35,545 bases of DNA from Candidatus Poribacteria bacterium (GTDB taxonomy: Bacteria > Poribacteria > WGA-4E > UBA9662). The DNA lies in NCBI GenBank assembly GCA_012963885.1, contig DTUY01000212.1, positions 32,674 through 68,218 of the forward strand, given 5' to 3'. A model generated the notes under the pieces. The model was not told the origin of the DNA. It saw only the letters and a list, made by a program, of their open reading frames with translations, and searched no databases. Below, one piece after another: positions 1 to 9,313 of this stretch (position 1 is its first letter; every line of letters begins with the position of its first letter). A program made the translations under genes and the position numbers.

Positions 1-3000
1 GGAGGTTATGGCGGTGGAGGTTATGGCGGTGGGGGTTATGGCAGTGGAGGGTTCTCAATGTCACGGTATGGCGGAGCACCGAGAGCAAGCGGCATCAACA
101 TTCGGCAAACGCTTCAAGTTGGTTTGAATGGTCGAGTTGGTGAACGCACTCACGTCGAGGTTAATTACAGTGATTCCGATAGTGGAGGTGGTTTCGGTAG
201 TGGGTACGGCGGCGGGTACGGAGGAGCCAAGCAGCAGAAAATTCGCGTCTGGTATGAAGGTAAAGCAGATAGTATGTTGAAACGGATTGGGTTCGGCGAT
301 ATAACCTTAAATTTACCAAATACCCGTTTTTTGAACATTAACCGAAACCTCTTTGGTCTTGAGGCAATAGCTGAAATAGCAGGAGCGAAAGTAACGGCTT
401 TCGGATCTCGATCCAAGGGGATTTCTGATAAACGCCGCTTTCGTGGTGAGTCGCGCCGTGCTGGTTATGGTCGAGGTCAACAGATTGCAGATGCGAATTA
501 CGTCAAAGAAAGATTCTATTTCATTCAACTTGATGATGATGAAATGCTTCACGATGCCTATTTGCCGATTGCTCGTGGGAGTGAACAGATCTATATCGAT
601 GATGGAGTTGCGAGTAACAATCAAGGCGGACAAAGAACCGTTCAAGGATATTTCAATTTGCAGTATCCAGGACAAGACTACAACATCAACTATGTAACTG
701 GTGAGATCGAATTTTTAGTACCAATCTCAGCCAGTTACAAGATTGTTGTTGTCTACAAGTATTTGGGTACTGGCGGTGGAACAGTAGGAAATCCAGAATC
801 GGTGTTTGTTGATGATAACGGTGGTGGATCAATCAACGAAGAAGAAAAAGAAATTGGTTATGTAACCATAAAGGACAAAAGTCTTCGAGGAACGGAATCA
901 CGCCGAGTTTATAATCTTGGAAATCGCAACATTAACCCTCGCGATTTCCAACTAACTATTTGGCGTCAAGGTGCGGGTGAGTCCTTCACCATAGGTCAAA
1001 GAGATGTACCTTATATCCAAATTTTTGGACTTGACCAAGATGGAGATGGTGCTGTCGATCCTGATTTTATTGATTTTGATCGTGGCGTTCTGACTTTCCC
1101 TACCTTTCGTCCGTTCATGATAGAAGATCCTGAAAGCTCTTTCTACCAATACAGGGATCAACTTAACAATGGAGAGATTTACCTAGAAAATCCAAGATCA
1201 GCAGATCAGATTTATACGATTCAAGCGGATTATGCCTATCAGTCTAATAGCTATAATGTTGGACTCTTTGTCATTCCAAATAGCGAAACTGTCCGTCTCA
1301 ATGGACGAAAGTTGCAGCGTGACATTGATTATACGATGATTTATGAAGTAGGCACGCTGAGATTTTTTCGTCAACTCGATGAATACGATGAAATTGAGGT
1401 TGAGTTTGAACGATCGCCGTTCGGAGGAGCATTGCAACAAACGGTAATGGGCCTTTGGCTGGAGTACAATTATGAACCGAAAGCAAAATCTGAGGAGCAG
1501 AAAAAAACAGGAAGATTCGATCGGCTAATGGGAAGTAGCAGTTCCAGACTTAACCGATCTACCAATAGTAGTTTCGGTGGAGGATCTAGTGGATTCGGAG
1601 GTAGATCTTTTGGTGGAGGCGGCTTCGGCGGCGGATATAGCGGCGGATATGGAGGGGGATACGGTGGTTTGGGAAGCTTAGGAGGAAGGTCTCGACGTGG
1701 CCTCTACGGCGGCAGTTCAACTTACTTTAATCCTGTCTTCAAAAAAGGGTTTAACTTCTCAACAGGTTACATTCTGAACACTGGCCAGAAACCTCTTCAG
1801 ATCCCAAGTCCAAATGAAGCGCCAAGTCGCCTACAAGCTTTCAACATTAATACAAGCTTGGGACACAGTTTTAATATTGCCTGGCTGATTAACCCCATAC
1901 CGTTGATCCAGATAGAGAATTTCCCGTTTTCCGTTGACTTTAGTGGTGAAGCCGCTTTCTCACACAATAATCCGAATAGTGTTGGAGCGGCTTTAATTGA
2001 CAGTATGGAAGGTGCTCGTGAAGCATCCAGTGTTCCCACTTTTAAGCATAACTGGCGACCCACGAGTATACCAAGCACCAATAATAATGAGAGAGAAGCA
2101 ATACTACCGATCCCGAATTCGGAAAACCGTGCGGTTTTCCGAATTCTGCCAAAGGATGATGAGGATTCAAAAGCAATCGGCAACTATATGCGGAACCAGT
2201 ACATACCAGCCTCAATAATTAATCCACTTGCTAGATCTACCGAAGAACGCCTGATTATGGAAATTGGCTATGATCTCACAGATGTAATTGAGGAATGGGG
2301 TGGATTCTCATACGGGCTATCATCGTCCGGATCTGATTTGTCAGATCGTGAGTCTATAGAATTGTGGTTTCGCGTGCTGGGAGAAGATGCCATCACATTA
2401 CACATTGATATTGGCATGGTGAGTGAAGACTCAGATATTGATATGAGACTAGACAGCGAGGACTTGCCCAAGACCCTTGAGGATATAAATGGTGACGGTA
2501 AGATCGATACTCTGGATCTAGACTTAGAGAATTTACCGGATTCGTACAAGTATAGTGCTAATGGATCACTAGATACGGGTGAAGACAAAGGATGGGACTA
2601 CAATAGCACTCTCCAAAATTTAAGGATCGGTGCTGATAATAAAGTGCTCGACACGGAGGATTTAAACGGTGATGGAGTTCTTGATACAATCGACTCGTAT
2701 CTTGGTATTTCTATTCCATTGAACAATATTCCGGCGGAGTGGGTGAAGAAGGAAAACAAAAATGGATGGACTTTTCTCAGCATTCCCTTAACCGAAGCAT
2801 TTCCATATGGAGATCGAATTCCTAACCTTGGCTATGTGCAGCATTTGCGATTCTGGCTGCAAAAGAACCAGCTAGGTGCTGTCAACGGGGTCTTTGAATG
2901 GTCCACTATTGAAATTGTAGGAAATCAGTGGGAGCAGGGAATCGTAACCAAAAATGGCGTAGTTGTCCTCGATACCGACGAGAAATTTGCAGTCGGAACG

Positions 3001-5775
3001 AAAGATAACTACAACTTCGATGACTATAGAAAAGCTCATAGCCTAATCAAAAATGACAACCTCTTCAAAAAGCTACATCCCTACACTGACATCGCATTCG
3101 GCTTAGATTATTCAGAACAAAAGGAGCAGACATTAATTCTAAAGTATGATCTGGATCCAACATCATTTGGCATCACCACCAGACAGTTGAGAGGTGTGCA
3201 ACAAGGAGAAGGCCAGAACTTTTCAAAGCACAATAAGATTCGGTTCTGGTTGCATGGTGATAAGAGTTATGCAACTTTTGTTCTGAGGCTAGCTTCATCA
3301 ATGCGAACAGGTTACCGTTCTTCCTATTATTATTCGTCAAATGATCCTTTTTCTGATCCAACGGATCAAAAAAAGGATGATGTCAATGTATTTGAGAATC
3401 TGAAAGATTTTTACGAGTACACGCGTATCATTGATTTTGACGGATGGAAACTAATTGAGATTGATCTATCTGATAAAAAAAGGAACGAGTCTCCAGATTT
3501 AGTGGATACAAAATCGTATGTCATCAATCTAAGCCAAATCAATCCGAATCAGCAGCTGGATCCCTCGGTTTCAGAAGAACCGGACGGACATCCTGACGAA
3601 CTGTTAATTCGTGGCACGAATAGCTCGAATCTTTCGATCAAGAACATCGGTGGCATGCTGCTGGGAATCCGGAATGAGAATGGTTCAGACATCAGTGGAG
3701 AATTATGGGTAAATGATATTCATCTAAGTGAGCCTTTGGTGAGATCTGGCTGGGCTCGACGCGGAAATGTATCCATAGAACTAGGAAACCTGCTTCGCGT
3801 AAAAGGTGGCTTCGCCAGTCAAGATAAGGATTTCGAAAGTTCTACTGGAGAAACTGGAAGACAGCGGCGACAAGATCGCGGTTTCAGCACGACAAACAAT
3901 GATTTTAACATCGAGGCCGACCTCAACCTATTTAGTTGGTTGCCAATCCAATACTCGGTTAAAGAACAAGAATCCGAGACTGAGAGTCGACGAGGAACAA
4001 TTAGTTCGTATCAAAGTGGAAAGAGTCGAACCGATAATCGGGATTTCTCAGCACAGTTTAACCTTCGTCCGTTACCAACACTTGGGTTTGCCTACAACCA
4101 CCAAGATTTTTGGAATGAACGACAAGGCAACCAACTAAGTGATCTGTATACAGGTAACATGCGTTATAGTTTGGGACAGAAATTCAGTTTCGACCTACAA
4201 TACCGACACGAGGATGTTGAAGTTGATTCATCAACGGCAACAGGCGCATCAAGTAGGAGTAATTATGGCGGATACGGGGGTTCTTATGGCCGAAATCGTG
4301 ACGAAAAAGTGGATAGCGGATCAATCTCATTCAACTTTCAGCCGTTTGCCAGTTTTGGGCTCAATCCGCGATATGATGTGCAGCGTGAACTCGAACGGAG
4401 AGAAGATGGTACACCGTTGGCGAACCAAGTGACTTCCACCAATGAAAAGGAAGTAGAAGACAAATCAGAATTCACATTGGCATCCCGAGAACACCGAGTT
4501 TCACTTAACCCACGTTTGAATAAGGATTTTTTCGGTATCCGCCCAACTATCTCCAATCGTGTCAGTTTGCGTGAAAACTGGTTTAACGATACCAAGGATG
4601 CTTCAGTCAATGCGAACATCCGGTTGGGACTCAGTCTCCGCTTGAAATCATGGTTCAGTTGGTTGTTCCGAGATAAAGTTAGCGAGTCAACCTTGGCTGA
4701 GATCAAGCCGACAACTGAAGACTCTAGAATGCGATCTTCAGCGAAAAAAGATAGCTTTGATGTAGAAACGAATATTGAAGGCAGACGACAGCGTGAAATT
4801 GAGCGCTTGGAACGGATGGGCATCGATGCTTCCCAGATTGATCAAGCCGAAAGCATGAAAGGAGATTGGATTAGCCGCGACAAGGCGGAAATCGAACGGA
4901 AGATAAAACAAAGAGAAGGTTTAACTAGGAGGGAAGAAGCAGGATTGCTACAACGTAGTGTGGAAAGTTTAGCGGTCAATGCCGATATGACTTATAACAC
5001 CCAAGACTCGTTACGAAGGCTTGACCCCGGCACCAAAATATCGGAAATTTTTCAAATTGAAGATGAAGATGAACGGCGTACTCAATCTCGTAAAGGAACA
5101 CGATATAGCTTTCGTACTTCAATGGATCCATGGAAATGGGCCTCTATCGGTGGAAACGCATCATACAACAACAATTTTACCAAGTCCAGGAGCACTTCCT
5201 CCCGATCAAAATCAACCAGCTATGAAGGGGATCTGAAAATATTCAATTCCAAAAACACCTCAAGTTTTCAAATCAGGTATCGCCACATGATGCGCGACCA
5301 AAGCAATATTAACACTCAAATTGGTGAAAGCTTATCCCACGAACCTTCAGCTAGCTGGACACAAACTTGGAGCGGCGGAACACGTACTGCCTTTGGAGTA
5401 CGAACTACGCTAAGGAACCGAGAGCGTGCTGGTATCCAAAGTTTTTCTTTTGTCGTTACACCAAATTTCAGTATTGATTACAAAGTTAGAATTGAAGGTG
5501 GAATAAAAATCCCCTTTCGTCGACGGAGAATTGTATTAGAGCATGATCTTGATTTAAGCAATACCTTCTCAACAGTAATTCGTCGTGAAAAGTTCGGTGC
5601 CAACCGAGAAGAAAAATCGGAGCGATACGAAACAACTCTGCGCACAAGATATAATCTGAGCAAACGCCTGACAGCCAACATAAACTTGGGGCTTAGCTAC
5701 AATCAAGATCGGGTTGAAGAAGGTCGGGACTATCTTTCGATTGCCAGTTCTTTTACAGTCAGAGGGGAATTTTGA
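1..5775 (+). CDS. sprA: SprA-like outer-membrane translocon protein (T9SS), 5'-truncated by window edge
   Basis: The frame is open from base 1, so the ATG at 58 is internal; 1924 codons are visible and the N-terminus lies upstream. SprA is the giant beta-barrel that forms the outer-membrane channel of type IX secretion. Counting from the ATG at 58, two SprA-N-like repeats are visible: residues about 173-235 (QIYIDDG, then DYNINYVTGEIEFL, ending VVVYKY) and about 415-455 (DIDYTMIYEVGTLRFF, ending VEVEFE-like). The remainder is long, beta-rich sequence with alternating residues, closing on a C-terminal Phe as in BAM substrates. Gly/Tyr-rich inserts lie near bases 1-57, 184-228, 1573-1665 and 4260-4295. 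Three DxDxDG-like calcium-loop motifs occur near residues 326, 810 and 868. Full-length SprA is about 2400 residues. Another giant outer-membrane protein is possible, but the repeats favour SprA. Confidence 0.72.
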   Translation, partial: GGYGGGGYGGGGYGSGGFSMSRYGGAPRASGINIRQTLQVGLNGRVGERTHVEVNYSDSDSGGGFGSGYGGGYGGAKQQKIRVWYEGKADSMLKRIGFGDITLNLPNTRFLNINRNLFGLEAIAEIAGAKVTAFGSRSKGISDKRRFRGESRRAGYGRGQQIADANYVKERFYFIQLDDDEMLHDAYLPIARGSEQIYIDDGVASNNQGGQRTVQGYFNLQYPGQDYNINYVTGEIEFLVPISASYKIVVVYKYLGTGGGTVGNPESVFVDDNGGGSINEEEKEIGYVTIKDKSLRGTESRRVYNLGNRNINPRDFQLTIWRQGAGESFTIGQRDVPYIQIFGLDQDGDGAVDPDFIDFDRGVLTFPTFRPFMIEDPESSFYQYRDQLNNGEIYLENPRSADQIYTIQADYAYQSNSYNVGLFVIPNSETVRLNGRKLQRDIDYTMIYEVGTLRFFRQLDEYDEIEVEFERSPFGGALQQTVMGLWLEYNYEPKAKSEEQKKTGRFDRLMGSSSSRLNRSTNSSFGGGSSGFGGRSFGGGGFGGGYSGGYGGGYGGLGSLGGRSRRGLYGGSSTYFNPVFKKGFNFSTGYILNTGQKPLQIPSPNEAPSRLQAFNINTSLGHSFNIAWLINPIPLIQIENFPFSVDFSGEAAFSHNNPNSVGAALIDSMEGAREASSVPTFKHNWRPTSIPSTNNNEREAILPIPNSENRAVFRILPKDDEDSKAIGNYMRNQYIPASIINPLARSTEERLIMEIGYDLTDVIEEWGGFSYGLSSSGSDLSDRESIELWFRVLGEDAITLHIDIGMVSEDSDIDMRLDSEDLPKTLEDINGDGKIDTLDLDLENLPDSYKYSANGSLDTGEDKGWDYNSTLQNLRIGADNKVLDTEDLNGDGVLDTIDSYLGISIPLNNIPAEWVKKENKNGWTFLSIPLTEAFPYGDRIPNLGYVQHLRFWLQKNQLGAVNGVFEWSTIEIVGNQWEQGIVTKNGVVVLDTDEKFAVGTKDNYNFDDYRKAHSLIKNDNLFKKLHPYTDIAFGLDYSEQKEQTLILKYDLDPTSFGITTRQLRGVQQGEGQNFSKHNKIRFWLHGDKSYATFVLRLASSMRTGYRSSYYYSSNDPFSDPTDQKKDDVNVFENLKDFYEYTRIIDFDGWKLIEIDLSDKKRNESPDLVDTKSYVINLSQINPNQQLDPSVSEEPDGHPDELLIRGTNSSNLSIKNIGGMLLGIRNENGSDISGELWVNDIHLSEPLVRSGWARRGNVSIELGNLLRVKGGFASQDKDFESSTGETGRQRRQDRGFSTTNNDFNIEADLNLFSWLPIQYSVKEQESETESRRGTISSYQSGKSRTDNRDFSAQFNLRPLPTLGFAYNHQDFWNERQGNQLSDLYTGNMRYSLGQKFSFDLQYRHEDVEVDSSTATGASSRSNYGGYGGSYGRNRDEKVDSGSISFNFQPFASFGLNPRYDVQRELERREDGTPLANQVTSTNEKEVEDKSEFTLASREHRVSLNPRLNKDFFGIRPTISNRVSLRENWFNDTKDASVNANIRLGLSLRLKSWFSWLFRDKVSESTLAEIKPTTEDSRMRSSAKKDSFDVETNIEGRRQREIERLERMGIDASQIDQAESMKGDWISRDKAEIERKIKQREGLTRREEAGLLQRSVESLAVNADMTYNTQDSLRRLDPGTKISEIFQIEDEDERRTQSRKGTRYSFRTSMDPWKWASIGGNASYNNNFTKSRSTSSRSKSTSYEGDLKIFNSKNTSSFQIRYRHMMRDQSNINTQIGESLSHEPSASWTQTWSGGTRTAFGVRTTLRNRERAGIQSFSFVVTPNFSIDYKVRIEGGIKIPFRRRRIVLEHDLDLSNTFSTVIRREKFGANREEKSERYETTLRTRYNLSKRLTANINLGLSYNQDRVEEGRDYLSIASSFTVRGEF
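2115..2146. repeat. Perfect 15-bp inverted repeat inside sprA-like gene
   Basis: The arms gaattcggaaaaccg (2115-2129) and cggttttccgaattc (2132-2146) are exact reverse complements separated by only TG. The repeat is read in frame as part of the SprA-like protein (NSENRAVFRI region). It could be a palindromic element inserted in frame, or a strong mRNA hairpin. No second copy was noticed in the window. Confidence 0.85.
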
Positions 5776-5799
5776 GGAGTCACAGCAAAATGTCGTTGA

Positions 5800-6894
5800 T
5801 TAATCCTCAACTTCCCATTCGTTAAGGCCAATAGGTAAGGGGACAGGTCGTTCAACAGTACTTTCAATTTCAACATGTTGATTCATCTGAGAAGATTTAT
5901 CAAAAGCCAACATAACTTCCAATACATGGTAAGCGAGATCAGCGTTAACACGGTGTGGCCGATCATTTCTAATCGCTCGTACCATGTCAATCAAACCAAT
6001 TATACGAGCGTTATGGGGAAACTCCAGTGGCACTTCATCCCAATTTCCTCTGGCCTTGGCCACTTGTACCGAGCCCCCAAATCCGTTGGGATCGGGAACT
6101 CTCATCGACCCATCCGTACCATAAAGTTCAATGCAGGGCAACCCATGATTCCACATGTCAAAACTCATAATCGTGGTGATAATGGTTCCGTTAACGAATT
6201 CCAAGACGCCTGTCAAATGCGTTGTCGTATGAACAGGAATCCTTAAGCCATAAGCTTTTTCACTGGTAGCAATCCGTTCTTCAAAAGCTTTTGTTGTCAC
6301 GGCAGCCACACGCTTTACTGACCCTAAGATGTTTACTAATGCTGTGATGTAGTATGGCCCCATATCCATCATTGGCCCACCACCAATATCATAATAAAAT
6401 GCTGGATTTGAGTGCCAATTTTCATGGCCATGACCACACATGAAAGCAGACCCAGCGACCGGCCGACCAATTGCATTAGCATCAAGCTGTTTTCGTGCGG
6501 TTTGGATTCCAGCCCCTAGGAAAGTGTCTGGTGCACAACCAACACGCAATTTTTTTTTCGTAGCAGTTTCCTTCAATTTACACCCACTGTCAATATCGAC
6601 AGCAAATGGTTTTTCACTGTAAGTGTGCTTATTTGCTTTAAGAGCTTTCAACCCGATTTCGACATGGGCTTTCGGAACGGTTAAGTTCACAACAAGCTCA
6701 ATCTCCAGATCAGCCAAAAGTTGATCAACGCTTGCAGCCTGACAGCCAAACCTATCTGCTTGCCTGTTGGCTGCTTTCATGTTGATATCAGCACAGGTCT
6801 TAATCTCAAGAGCGTCAGTCTTCCTTGCGCCTTCGAAGTAAGCCCCGCTAATGTTACCACATCCGATGATGCCTAATTTCATTTTATCCAACAT
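5800..6894 (-). CDS. Gfo/Idh/MocA family oxidoreductase
   Basis: A cytoplasmic NAD(P)-dependent oxidoreductase of 364 residues, the usual family length. The N-terminal Rossmann motif is GIIGCGNISGAY (residues 8-19), the cofactor/catalytic SEKP motif is at 93-96, and the C-terminal domain starts with GGGPMMDMGPYY (171-182). In the last motif the usual catalytic His position reads Tyr, as in a subgroup of the family. The first ATG is preferred because AAAGGAAA lies just upstream on the minus strand at good spacing; a second ATG 12 nt in is less well placed. It converges on the SprA-like gene with 24 nt between stops. The substrate cannot be read from sequence; sugars, inositols or their acids are typical. 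Confidence 0.88.
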   Translation of the reverse strand: MLDKMKLGIIGCGNISGAYFEGARKTDALEIKTCADINMKAANRQADRFGCQAASVDQLLADLEIELVVNLTVPKAHVEIGLKALKANKHTYSEKPFAVDIDSGCKLKETATKKKLRVGCAPDTFLGAGIQTARKQLDANAIGRPVAGSAFMCGHGHENWHSNPAFYYDIGGGPMMDMGPYYITALVNILGSVKRVAAVTTKAFEERIATSEKAYGLRIPVHTTTHLTGVLEFVNGTIITTIMSFDMWNHGLPCIELYGTDGSMRVPDPNGFGGSVQVAKARGNWDEVPLEFPHNARIIGLIDMVRAIRNDRPHRVNADLAYHVLEVMLAFDKSSQMNQHVEIESTVERPVPLPIGLNEWEVED

Positions 6895-6997
6895 TAAATT
6901 TCCTTTCTGTATTTCTTGTCATAGAAGAATGTCTAATAAGCGCAAACATAGGACATTTACCCGATAGGAACGCTAATTAGGAGTCAGCCAAATTCCC

Positions 6998-7279
6998 CTA
7001 TGAATTGAGCCGAGCAGCCGGCCATATGGCAGAGTTAAGTGCATCTGAGCTTTGATAGTAAATGCTTTTCAGATAAGGAGATACCCAAGCAGCTAGTGCC
7101 GTGTATTCCTGTATGCGTGTATCGTCTGTATTGTGGTATTGACCGTGCCGGATATCATTGGGATTCGGATTTTGATCGTTCACATAGATCGAAACCCAAT
7201 TATCTAGAACAACAACTATATCCCACTGAAGTTTGCCTAAATCGAGAGACTTATCACCAATATTCACTTCTTTCACCAT
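6998..7279 (-). CDS. Hypothetical short ORF between two oxidoreductase genes (possibly degenerate)
   Basis: A 93-codon ORF in the 430-bp gap between two Gfo/Idh/MocA genes on the same strand. I do not recognise it. The stretch LQWDIVVVLDNWVSIYVND has the strand pattern of a LamG/concanavalin-like 'HHVAVVYD...IYVDG' segment, but this is only a visual resemblance. There is no convincing ribosome-binding site and no signal peptide. A decayed gene fragment is as likely as a real small gene. Nothing else was seen in this gap. Confidence 0.25.
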   Translation of the reverse strand: MVKEVNIGDKSLDLGKLQWDIVVVLDNWVSIYVNDQNPNPNDIRHGQYHNTDDTRIQEYTALAAWVSPYLKSIYYQSSDALNSAIWPAARLNS

Positions 7280-7324
7280 GATGTTTTCTATTAATCAAAA
7301 ATAATAACTTGTACAACTTTCATT

Positions 7325-8371
7325 TTACAAGAAATCTGGGATATCCACTTTGACCTCGCGCCCAAGATCGGTCGATTGATAGATGGCATCAAAGATCAGG
7401 TTGGTATAAAGAAAAGTATCAGCAGGTATCGGTGATGACAACTCGTTTTCAATAGCGTTAACAAATTGTTTAATCTCATAGTTGATATCGATGGAACCTT
7501 CTGGTAGATCTGCTGGTGTGAACTCAGTGAGATCGTTATATCCACCATGCATCAGACGTAATTTCGGATTAGAAAACGGATAGATCTCGGCACTGCCGCG
7601 ATTGCCTGCGATTCGCATCTGCCATTGTTCTCTGAAATTAATCGCCCATGAATGCGCGAAAAAGAGCGTAATTCCTCCCTCAAAACGAACCAGTGCGGTT
7701 CCGAAATCTTCAACGTTAAATTGATCTGGATCCCAATTCCCATCCGTAGAGTGACCGAATATATTGGCAGAAGATCCTGCGACTGAAACAGGTTTAGGAT
7801 GATTCATCAAATACAAAACGGTATCAAGCGTATAAACGCCATTGTCCATAAAAGCTCCTCCACCAGCTGTTTCCTTTTGGATAAAGGTTCGTCCAGGGAT
7901 TCCACGATGTTGCCAGCCAATGGCCTCAGCATAATATATATCTCCGAGTTTACTGTTATCGATAAAAGCTTTTGCAGCTAGCACCTCGGGCATAAACCGC
8001 CATTTCATCCCAACCATCAGGATCTTATTGCTTTGACTGCTAGCTTTTGCCATTTGAATTGCTTCGTCAGCCGTTGCCGCCATCGGTTTTTCAACTAAGA
8101 CATGTTTGCCAGCATGGAGAGCATCGATGCTCGGTTGAGAGTGGGCTTTGGTATAGGTACAAACGCTAATGGCATCAATTTGATCCAACTTTAGCATCTG
8201 TTGATAATCGGAAAATGCGTGTTTTACACCCCATTGATTAGCTGCAGATCTAGCCCGATCATAATCGATATCCGCTACGGCTACAATTTCGGCGAGGTCT
8301 GATAATTGCATATAGCCATTTGCGTGTGCACGCGAGATGCCTCCTGCACCGATAATGCCAATACCTATCAT
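7325..8371 (-). CDS. Gfo/Idh/MocA family oxidoreductase
   Basis: A 348-residue NAD(P)-dependent oxidoreductase. It shows the Rossmann motif GIIGAGGISRAH (residues 5-16), VEKPMA (93-98) and the C-terminal domain signature GGGAFMDNGVYTLD (170-183). AAAGGGAAG lies about 5 nt before the ATG and fixes the start. It is only about 36% identical by eye to its neighbour at 5800-6894 around the motifs, so this is not a recent duplication. The pair may act in sequence on one sugar or cyclitol, but the gap with a doubtful ORF makes a shared operon uncertain. The substrate is unknown. Confidence 0.9.
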   Translation of the reverse strand: MIGIGIIGAGGISRAHANGYMQLSDLAEIVAVADIDYDRARSAANQWGVKHAFSDYQQMLKLDQIDAISVCTYTKAHSQPSIDALHAGKHVLVEKPMAATADEAIQMAKASSQSNKILMVGMKWRFMPEVLAAKAFIDNSKLGDIYYAEAIGWQHRGIPGRTFIQKETAGGGAFMDNGVYTLDTVLYLMNHPKPVSVAGSSANIFGHSTDGNWDPDQFNVEDFGTALVRFEGGITLFFAHSWAINFREQWQMRIAGNRGSAEIYPFSNPKLRLMHGGYNDLTEFTPADLPEGSIDINYEIKQFVNAIENELSSPIPADTFLYTNLIFDAIYQSTDLGREVKVDIPDFL

Positions 8372-8476
8372 AAATCTTCCCTTTCTAATCTATTTCTTAA
8401 TCGTAATTATTTTCCAACAGCCATAGTTTTTGGGGCCATGGTATGAACCTAGCCTACTGTTTCAAGAATAATATAT

Positions 8477-9118
8477 CTAATCAAGTTTAGAAATATTATT
8501 ATCAGCAATTTCCCATAAATAGAGGGTGGCAAGTGATCTAAAAGGTCTCCACTTTTCTGCTATGTCAAGCATGTCGTCCATCGTCGGTTGATGATCAAGA
8601 TGACACAAAACCTGCAACGCTTTTCTTACTCCCAGATCACCAATGGGGAAAACATCAGGTCTCTTCAAGGAGAAAATGAGAAACATGTCTACAGTCCATT
8701 GACCAATGCCCTTAACGGTTTTTAAAACCAGACCGATTTCTTCATTACTCATACACACAAACCTATCCCACTCAATTTCACCGTTGATCCACTTGCGGGA
8801 TAATCCCTGAATATAGGTAGCTTTGCGCTCAGACAATCCAACACTTCTTAAGGTGTGCAGAGGTGTTTGATAAACATTCTGGGGATCGATACTACTACTA
8901 TGAGGATATAAGTCCCTGAATCGCTGATAGATGGTATTGGCGACCTTGCCGCTCAGTTGCTGATAGATAATTGATTTTACCAACGATTCGTAATAGTTGG
9001 AATTCCCGTTAAGGCTAAGCACACCAAAGTAGTCGATTAACTGCTTCATGTCCGGATCAATTCCAGACAGATATTGGATTCCTTCCTTAATATCCATCGC
9101 CGTAAATTCGGAGTTCAT
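8477..9118 (-). CDS. DNA-3-methyladenine glycosylase, AlkA/Mag1-like (HhH-GPD)
   Basis: A base-excision-repair glycosylase that removes alkylated purines, cytoplasmic, 213 residues. The length matches the compact AlkA/Mag1 form without the extra N-terminal AlkA domain. QQLSGKVA (53-60) is the conserved helix of the HhH-GPD fold. The helix-hairpin-helix is LKTVKGIGQWTVD (132-144), and the catalytic Asp follows in PIGDLGVRKAL (D161). It is transcribed divergently from the MATE gene across 195 bp. No clear Shine-Dalgarno site precedes the ATG, so the start could be slightly different; another Met occurs at residue 8. Confidence 0.88.
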   Translation of the reverse strand: MNSEFTAMDIKEGIQYLSGIDPDMKQLIDYFGVLSLNGNSNYYESLVKSIIYQQLSGKVANTIYQRFRDLYPHSSSIDPQNVYQTPLHTLRSVGLSERKATYIQGLSRKWINGEIEWDRFVCMSNEEIGLVLKTVKGIGQWTVDMFLIFSLKRPDVFPIGDLGVRKALQVLCHLDHQPTMDDMLDIAEKWRPFRSLATLYLWEIADNNISKLD

Positions 9119-9230
9119 AGTTACTTGTTGTGATAATTACAGAATCCTTCTCTTCAGTCTCCATTTTACAACATGAATTAAAATGGAACCAAATCATAAT
9201 TCTCGTTTTGCTGATAATGTAAAGCAATTA

Positions 9231-9239
9231 TGCTAAAAT
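9231..9239 (+). promoter_or_regulatory. Candidate extended -10 promoter for the MATE gene
   Basis: TGCTAAAAT in the AT-rich divergent intergenic region fits an extended -10 (TGnTAnAAT). No good -35 box is seen at standard spacing. It lies about 75 bp before the MATE start codon. Confidence 0.3.
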
Positions 9240-9313
9240 ACGATATTGAATTAAAAATAAAGATGCAACTTATAAACAACATTTTCTGGGTTTTCTATCT
9301 ACCTACTTAACTG

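Noticed and set aside
7039..7281. 80-codon plus-strand ORF between oxidoreductase genes
   Set aside because: It has no ribosome-binding site, is rich in Cys, Tyr and His in an unstructured way, and mirrors a slightly better minus-strand ORF.
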